Shown one piece after another: positions 43,770 to 49,361 of a stretch of DNA of 49,361 nt. Positions within the stretch are counted from its first letter, which is position 1, and each line of letters opens with the position of its first letter. Source of the stretch: Selaginella moellendorffii (lineage: Eukaryota; Streptophyta; Lycopodiopsida; Selaginellales; Selaginellaceae); NCBI RefSeq assembly GCF_000143415.4, contig NW_003314266.1, positions 4,085,818-4,135,178 of the forward strand, in the 5' to 3' direction. A model generated the notes under the pieces. That model searched no databases. It was not told the origin of the DNA and saw only the letters and a program-made list of their open reading frames with translations. The position numbers and the translations under genes are program-made.

Positions 43770-46700
43770 ATGGCCTTCAGGGTTGGGGAAAAGGTTTACA
43801 TTTTGAATGGTGGGAAGAGAGTTGCAAAAGGGACCCTTGTGTCTATGGATCGGAACTTTGTTATACACTATGAAAGGCTTGGGGAAGGCAATGCTGCTGT
43901 ATCAGTAGAGACTGTCTTCGATGGGAATGTGGTCGCTATTGAACGAGGAGAGATGGTCGTCGGGGTAAATGTTGTTGTTGCCTTGAAAAATCTTCAGAAG
44001 AAAGCAGATGTTGGGGACAGCGCAAGTGCGACGCATGTTCCCTCCGTGGATCTTAAGAACCGTGCTACATGGATTCAGGCAAAAGTGTTTCTAAACAACC
44101 CCGAGGGGGAGGTGGTAGCTGAGGGCTTAGCCACAGTTGTCGATCCAAGAGATGCGGTTGCTAATCAAGAATTGGGCTGGGATGATATTGGAGTTGCGAT
44201 TTTAGAGGTTGTTGACACAGAAGAAAACAGTCTGACTATTGGAAGCATTGTGCGGTGGAAATTGAGGCACTTAGTGTTTGAGAATGTGAAGGATTCACAA
44301 TCAAACACCACTACAACTAATGACAGAACATCTCTTCATGGGAAAAGAAAGTACACCTTCCTAAAGCGCAGCCAAAGGGATCTGAGCAACGAACCGAAAA
44401 GGCAGAAAATGGCGATGGAGGTTCGAATGGTCTCGACAGTTGCTTGTTGCAAGAGGAGGTGCTGTCAACATGCTGATTGGGATGCTATTGAAGAGGAGAG
44501 AGCAAGATACAAGACATTGTCCTGGAAGGCAGCTCGCAATTTTGTGTATGAGGCATTACGGTCATCTGTTGATGCTTCAGAACATCAGGTGGGGGGCATG
44601 GTCTTCCAGAGGGGTTTGGTCTGCATGAAGGCATGGAGAATCATTTATGGAGTCCCTCGAACCACATTCTACAGAATCAAAACTGAGTTCGAGGAACAAA
44701 GGGTTCAACAGGCAGTCCATGGGAACGACGGTACGCACAAAACCAGGGGTCATGTTGTATATGGAGAGGCAATCTTCAAGAGGTTTGTCGAGACATGTAG
44801 CGAGCAGCAACCACATAAAACCCGCCTCTTGGAAGATGGAACACGAGACACCCAACGAGTTCTCCCTTCCATGTATACCAAGGGGGCCATATTGGAAGAT
44901 GTGAATCGGGAACTCCAGAGTAATGGCTACAGGAAGCTGAGCCAATCTAGATTTAGTAGATTGTGGAGCAACAGGTTCAGGGATGTGAGTATAGGAAAGT
45001 ACTCCAGCTTTTCAAAGTGTGACGAGTGCACTGCTATCAAAATGGCTTTGTCGAAGAATTCTTGCAGCGCTCAAGAGCGAGAGACGTTGGTTAGAAGGCG
45101 GCTCGACCACAACATCGAGCAGAGAAGCTGCAGGACTGCATATTATCATAACAGGATTCTCTCCATGGAGAGACCTGACTCTTACCTCTGCATCATCCAC
45201 GACAAAATGGACCAGAAAAAGACGTGCTTACCTCGACTCAATCCTGCCCCCAAGGCAATCTCTTCATCCATGCAGCTGCCTGTGTCTCTGTTTGGCATAA
45301 TCGCTCATGGGCATGGTGCCCAGAACTATGGGAACTTCTTTGTACCTCTATGGGGTGGCGGGGGTGCAAACATGATGATTGCGTCCCTAGCAAAACACTT
45401 AAGGTCTCTGCAAAGTGCGCAGACTGAGCTGAACGGCCAACCCTTGCATAAGGCCCTTGTCGATCGAACCCCATACAGGGTTCAGCTGGAGGAGGAGCAA
45501 AGGCTTGCAGTATCGCGTGGGGCCCCATGCCATCCCAGTGAATATGTTGGCCGTCAGATTGTAGGGTTATCACGTGAGGCCTCATGCCATTACGACGAGG
45601 CTGGTCGCCCGGTGAATGCACAGCCTCATCCAAACGAAGCAGAATCTCAAGGAAGTTCTTGCGGCCGATGTGGCCTTCCACCCCATCTTCTGCTCCAAAC
45701 AGACAATGCTGGCAGTGAGAACAAAAACATGTACGTCTTCGCGTACTTGGCGATGCTTGTTGCCAAAGGCATATTTGAAACGGTTACACTTGGCTTTCTC
45801 ATGGTTGGGCACACTCATGAAGACGTCAATGCCATGTTCAGTCACCTGGCAGAGTCCCTCCGGCGATCCAATGTCCTCACCCTCCCACAACTCTACGATG
45901 AATTCCAAAATTGCATCAAAGGCACTGTTGAAGCTGCACTTCTGACAGAGGTTCCAGACTTTAAGGGGTTTGTAAGAAGCTACATCAGGGATGGATCCGA
46001 AATGCTGATTGGCCACTCCAAGCCTCTTCAGTTTCATTTCAGCATGTGTGACGGTGCTCCAGTAATGAGGTACAAGATGAGAGAATGGGACACAGTGTGG
46101 CTGCCAGTGGACGGCATTGAACTCTTCAAGAGAGATCCCATAACTGGGGAACCTATGATTCCTCAGGGTTCCCCACGGCCGATGCACCCGGATGGACTCA
46201 AAGACCAGGAAAGTATAGTGGCCGGGATTAGACAGCATATTGCCTTCTAGAAGAGGGGGTTGGTGTTTGGTGGAGAATCCTATTTTCAGAGGTGCAAGCC
46301 TTTGCTCGAATACTGGGAGAAGATTATATCTGCTATCCAAAATGGGCCGGTTGTATATAAAGAATTGGAAGAGTCCTTTTGGCCAGAACCCAGAGCACCA
46401 GATAGTAGCGGAACAATGTCCTCTGGAAATGCAGTGACAGATAACGATGTTGAGGATCACTATTGTGGGCCGAGGAACAAGAAGCCGGATTCAGCATTCA
46501 ATCCAGTACAGGTCTGCAAAGGAATGGTCGTGCTTGTCAGACCCAATAATAAAAAACAAATGATATGGGTGGGGCGCTGCATCACTGATGCAGAGGAGGA
46601 CGCGGAAACTAACTCCTTCAATGTAACTGTGGAGTGGTTCAAGCCAAGTTCCGGATATACGAAGGATTGCCTAGAAAAGAGATGGGTGCTGAATCCAAGG

Positions 46701-46911
46701 GATCCCAGCATGAGCATATCGGTGGATAATGTTGTGCATGGTTGGATGCGGAAGCAGAGTGCCACCATCACCTTGCCAGACCATGCAAGAGATGCAGCAA
46801 GAGCATTCATAACTCGGGTTCAAGGTGAGATTCATTAATATTCCTTTACAAAGTTTCTAATGTATTTTATTTCAAGGTGAACAATCCGAATCTGAATCAG
46901 AGGAGGCTTGA
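43770..46911 (+). CDS. DUF7869-type DDE transposase-like protein (right copy)
   Basis: The start is the ATG at 43770, just after a 3'-splice-like TTTCAG, and the first frame runs 826 codons to a TAG at 46248-46250. The same frame continues for 191 codons to a 52-nt phase-1 intron (46825-46876) and a last exon ending at 46911. In order: a small beta-rich N-terminal domain like those of plant Ptta/En-Spm proteins (about 1-70), a Cys pair region (CCKRRCC, about 222), a region of predicted helices (about 250-420), FSKCDEC, a first acidic motif IIHDKMDQ (about 475), a second LLLQTDNAGSENKN (about 640), and GHTHEDVN (about 680). These match the acidic residues expected of an RNase-H-fold transposase. 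Two palindromes are in frame at 45512-45533 and 45569-45590; this stretch reads unlike family sequence and could be spliced or frameshifted. Confidence 0.7.
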
Positions 46912-47818
46912 TATAGTGTGTGAGGTAAAACAAAGATGATGTGACATATGCATTTACCAATCACACATGCATAAATCTAATAATATGGCGTGTGGCCCAT
47001 ATTAATGGCACATAAACCCATATTGTGGGCTTACGTGCTTTATGTACCATCATTCCCTTGCAGCGTGTGTGTTGGTTTCCTTTTATAACACAACGAACTC
47101 CATATTTTAGGGTGAAGAGCGTTCTCATGGCAAGCACAAAATCTGTAAGTGAGGCAGAAAAGGAGACGGAGAAGGAGATAGGTGAAGATGTAGAATATAT
47201 AAGTCTTCCAAACTCCCCGTACTATACTCCAGGTGATCATTTTTCTGAACAAACGGCAACATTAACAACTATCGAGAACGCCCCAGTAACGTCAGAGACA
47301 ACAATCCAAAGCAAAACAACTGACCCGGAGAAGGATGATAGTACCGCTGAGAGTACCAAAAAGGAGGTGTCCACTAGCGCTTAGGCTTATAATGGCGTGT
47401 GCCCTCATGCCATTTACTTGATCACCAAATACCTTTTTCCCTTTGCACTAGTATATCTTAATACCGGTCTGAGAAATAGAATGGCATGTGCCCTTAGGCC
47501 TTTTACTAAATCACCTTTGAAAGAAATGCAAGCCTCTATGTCGTAAAAAAAAGGTACTAGAGAAATTCCTTAATAATATGAATGTTATTTAGTTTCATGA
47601 AAATACACTAAGGGTCAAATGAGTTAAATGACTTCTCCAGACTAGCAATGCCTCTTGCTACACCTTCACAATTAGATTCGTTAGAAAAAGATAACATTGA
47701 ATAATATCTAAATGTTCTCACCATTAAGTTATATGTCTGGCTAATAGGAATGATGTTCATCTTGGAAAGCTCACCACACGCTCAATGAACAAACAAATAG
47801 TGTGTGCGCGCATGCCAT
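45512..47818. repeat. 22-bp palindrome family: copies in the right part of the transposon
   Basis: Copies at 45512-45533 and 45569-45590 (within the transposase-like frame), 46985-47006 (right half degraded), 47392-47413, 47481-47502 (degraded) and 47797-47818 (left half degraded). The same six occur at 127, 184, 1600, 2007, 2096 and 2412 in the left repeat arm. Confidence 0.85.
47127..47384 (+). CDS. Small acidic Ser/Thr/Glu-rich ORF (right copy)
   Basis: Identical to 1742-1999. 85 codons, probably disordered, after a possible 3' splice site (TATTTTAG). It may be a terminal exon of an alternative transposase transcript. No family recognised. Confidence 0.35.
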   Translation: MASTKSVSEAEKETEKEIGEDVEYISLPNSPYYTPGDHFSEQTATLTTIENAPVTSETTIQSKTTDPEKDDSTAESTKKEVSTSA

Positions 47819-48020
47819 CGCTCTTCTTTAGCTTCAGATTCGGCTTGTTCACCTTGACAATAAGATTTATTATACAACTAGATGGACTCAGTCTGGACAT
47901 AAGGTCACCGCGCTAGTCACCATGCCCCAGATATGTCTAGCCCTTGGACAAAAAACATATAATTTCACGTCATTTTCAAATACTTGAAAATTTGTACCTA
48001 GTCCCATTTTACTGAATAAA
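47385..48020. other. Non-coding right subterminal region of the DNA transposon
   Basis: Same as 2000-2635. AT-rich, three palindromes, no gene recognised. Confidence 0.6.
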
Positions 48021-48044
48021 TCCCACTTTAACGAAATAGAGCTT
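48021..48044 (-). repeat. Right terminal inverted repeat
   Basis: Exact inverse of 34191-34214. LARD LTR sequence (TTGTGTTACGCTTG...) follows within two or three bases. Confidence 0.85.
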
Positions 48045-48137
48045 AATTGTGTTACGCTTGTTTGGATTTCGCTTTAGCCACTACCATGTGGCACCCTTTC
48101 GGCTCCACTTTGGGGCCTAGGGATTTTGTATCTCACA
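48045..48137 (-). mobile_element. LARD LTR, right part beyond the DNA transposon
   Basis: Completes the LTR begun at 32367. It ends in TCTCACA at 48137 and is followed by the purine tract of the next internal region. Confidence 0.8.
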
Positions 48138-49361
48138 ACTCCACCACCCATAGATGAAGTTCGATATCCTCATCGAACGGTAAACCATTTTGTAAAGTAA
48201 CACCCACATGTGTTACCATTTCCATCCTTGGCACTTAGCCAATATTTGTCTATGGTTTTACATTGAAGGCTCATCATGCCTTATCCATCCTCTAAGGAGC
48301 ATAGTCTCTCCAACATAAAGACTCATTCGGCCACTTGGGGTGGTTTGCTCCCTTTTATTAATTTAGTTCTTGCTAAACCCATTAGAAACACCTTCTCTAA
48401 CTCAATTCCACTACTCATTCTCGAGTATTCTTAGATTCCATCGACTTAACCTTTGCACTTTGGAACTTTTAATTTTGACTTCTCAGAGTCAATCTCCTAG
48501 GTGTCTCCAACACCTTACATTGCACATGGTGCAACTCCACTTCCCGTCCTAAGAAGTTTTTTATTTGAGGGCACCATCATCCTCTGTTCGATTTCATGCC
48601 ACCTTTGGCACTAAGTTCCAGTTATCATATTTTGTGCTAGGGCTGTCCACGGCCCTATCATTTGGCTACCTTATTGCTCCCACCCTTGGAGCTTCCACTT
48701 TTGCCAAATCGAAGCAAATTGGGAATCCATCCTTGGGAACACATTGCCTTTCCGACAATCCGTTAGCACTCAACACCTTAGTGTTCTTGGCCTAACTTTG
48801 CCATTTGGATTCTTTCCCATGATTCCCATAGCTCTTTATTTAGCCACAGTCTTTTGCTCTTATCCTTGATTGTTGCACCCAGCAACATAGGATCGCTACC
48901 TCCATTTTCGAGGTATCCCTTTGGTTCCATAGCAAAGACTCTTCTTTGCCAAGTCCGGAGGATGTTCACCCCTAGTATGTCTCTTTAGCATCTTCTGCTG
49001 TGGGCTCTATCCACGGCCCAACTTCATGACCCTCCCATGGGTCTCTTATAGAGACTACTTTCTTCAGACTCATTATGCCATCGCACGGACACAGCCTATT
49101 TCCCTTAGGTGCTCTTCCCACTTAGTCACCTTGACCAAGCCACACCATCTTAAATAGTTCAAATTAACATTTTGAACCAGGAACTTTATTCTTTAGCCAA
49201 CCAAGGACCTTGTCGTTATTTTGGCCATAAGATCACCTAGTGATCTCACCTTGGCACCCTAACAGAGTTGCCAAGAGGTACTTGGTCTTCTAGACCTTCA
49301 AGTTGTTGACCATAACCCTGGGGGCATCCCCCACACTTGGCGGTGCACCCAAGTCAGCCCT
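48138..49361 (-). mobile_element. LARD internal region, right copy (cut by the window end)
   Basis: Colinear with 2753-3976 with no gaps but with scattered substitutions, nearly all transitions. No coding capacity is seen. Confidence 0.75.

Larger units (their letters stand above)
34191..48044. mobile_element. DNA transposon of about 13.85 kb with 24-bp terminal inverted repeats
   Basis: The ends 34191-34214 and 48021-48044 are perfect 24-bp inverted repeats (AAGCTCTATTTC...), and both flanks are the two halves of one LARD LTR. A trinucleotide AAT lies within one base of each end and may be the target duplication; the exact edge is uncertain. Two divergent genes are carried: a ParB-like/FCP1-like multi-exon gene on the minus strand and a DUF7869 transposase-like gene on the plus strand. 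They are separated by a repetitive 3.5-kb region. About 27 copies of a 22-bp palindrome are spread through it. The superfamily is not certain; the transposase type and length suggest an element outside the classic plant groups. Confidence 0.85.
45386..49361. repeat. Right arm of the 3.98-kb direct repeat
   Basis: Matches 1-3976. The transposon part (to 48044) looks identical, whereas the LARD part differs at roughly 15-20 sites by eye. Confidence 0.9.

Overview
This is nuclear DNA of a land plant. The evidence is two G-type lectin (SD-type) receptor kinases, Copia pol sequence, plant-type (CCCTAAA)n telomere-like runs, and LTR elements with the initiator-Met-tRNA type primer site TTGGTATCAGAGC. 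Intron-free lectin kinases together with many very short introns (about 38-57 nt) fit a lycophyte such as Selaginella best. That assignment is inference; no species marker was seen.

Layout. (1) 1-2659 is the right end of a large DNA transposon. (2) 2660-9168 is a non-coding long-LTR retroelement (LARD type, minus orientation) whose LTR carries low-complexity arrays. (3) 9169-10230 is an inverted Copia gag/leader/LTR fragment. (4) 10230-15004 is a patchwork of broken host-gene pieces: F-box/kelch, WDR82-like WD40 and a lectin-kinase fragment. (5) 15156-20582 is a head-to-head pair of intact SD-type lectin receptor kinases, the best candidate host genes in the window. (6) 21108-24455 is degenerate Copia sequence. 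(7) 24456-34190 is an array of the same LARD family. (8) 34191-48044 is a complete-looking 13.85-kb DNA transposon with 24-bp terminal inverted repeats, sitting inside a LARD LTR. (9) 48045-49361 is the rest of that LTR and another LARD internal region.

The first 3976 bases match the last 3976 colinearly with an offset of 45,385, including the same transposon/LTR junction. The window therefore spans slightly more than one period of what looks like a tandem segmental duplication, unless this is an assembly effect.

The DNA transposon is the most unusual part. It carries two divergent genes. The plus-strand gene is a DUF7869-type DDE transposase-like protein. The minus-strand gene can be followed through a chain of tiny introns into one protein of roughly 1,585 codons. 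It joins a ParB/sulfiredoxin-like domain, a large uncharacterised region, an acidic disordered segment, a proline-rich repeat region and an FCP1/HAD-phosphatase-like C-terminus. About 27 copies of a 22-bp palindrome (half-site ATGGCRTGNGG) are scattered through the element and were not seen outside it. Several form most of the tiny introns, directly upstream of the 3' splice site. Each gene carries one in-frame stop codon.
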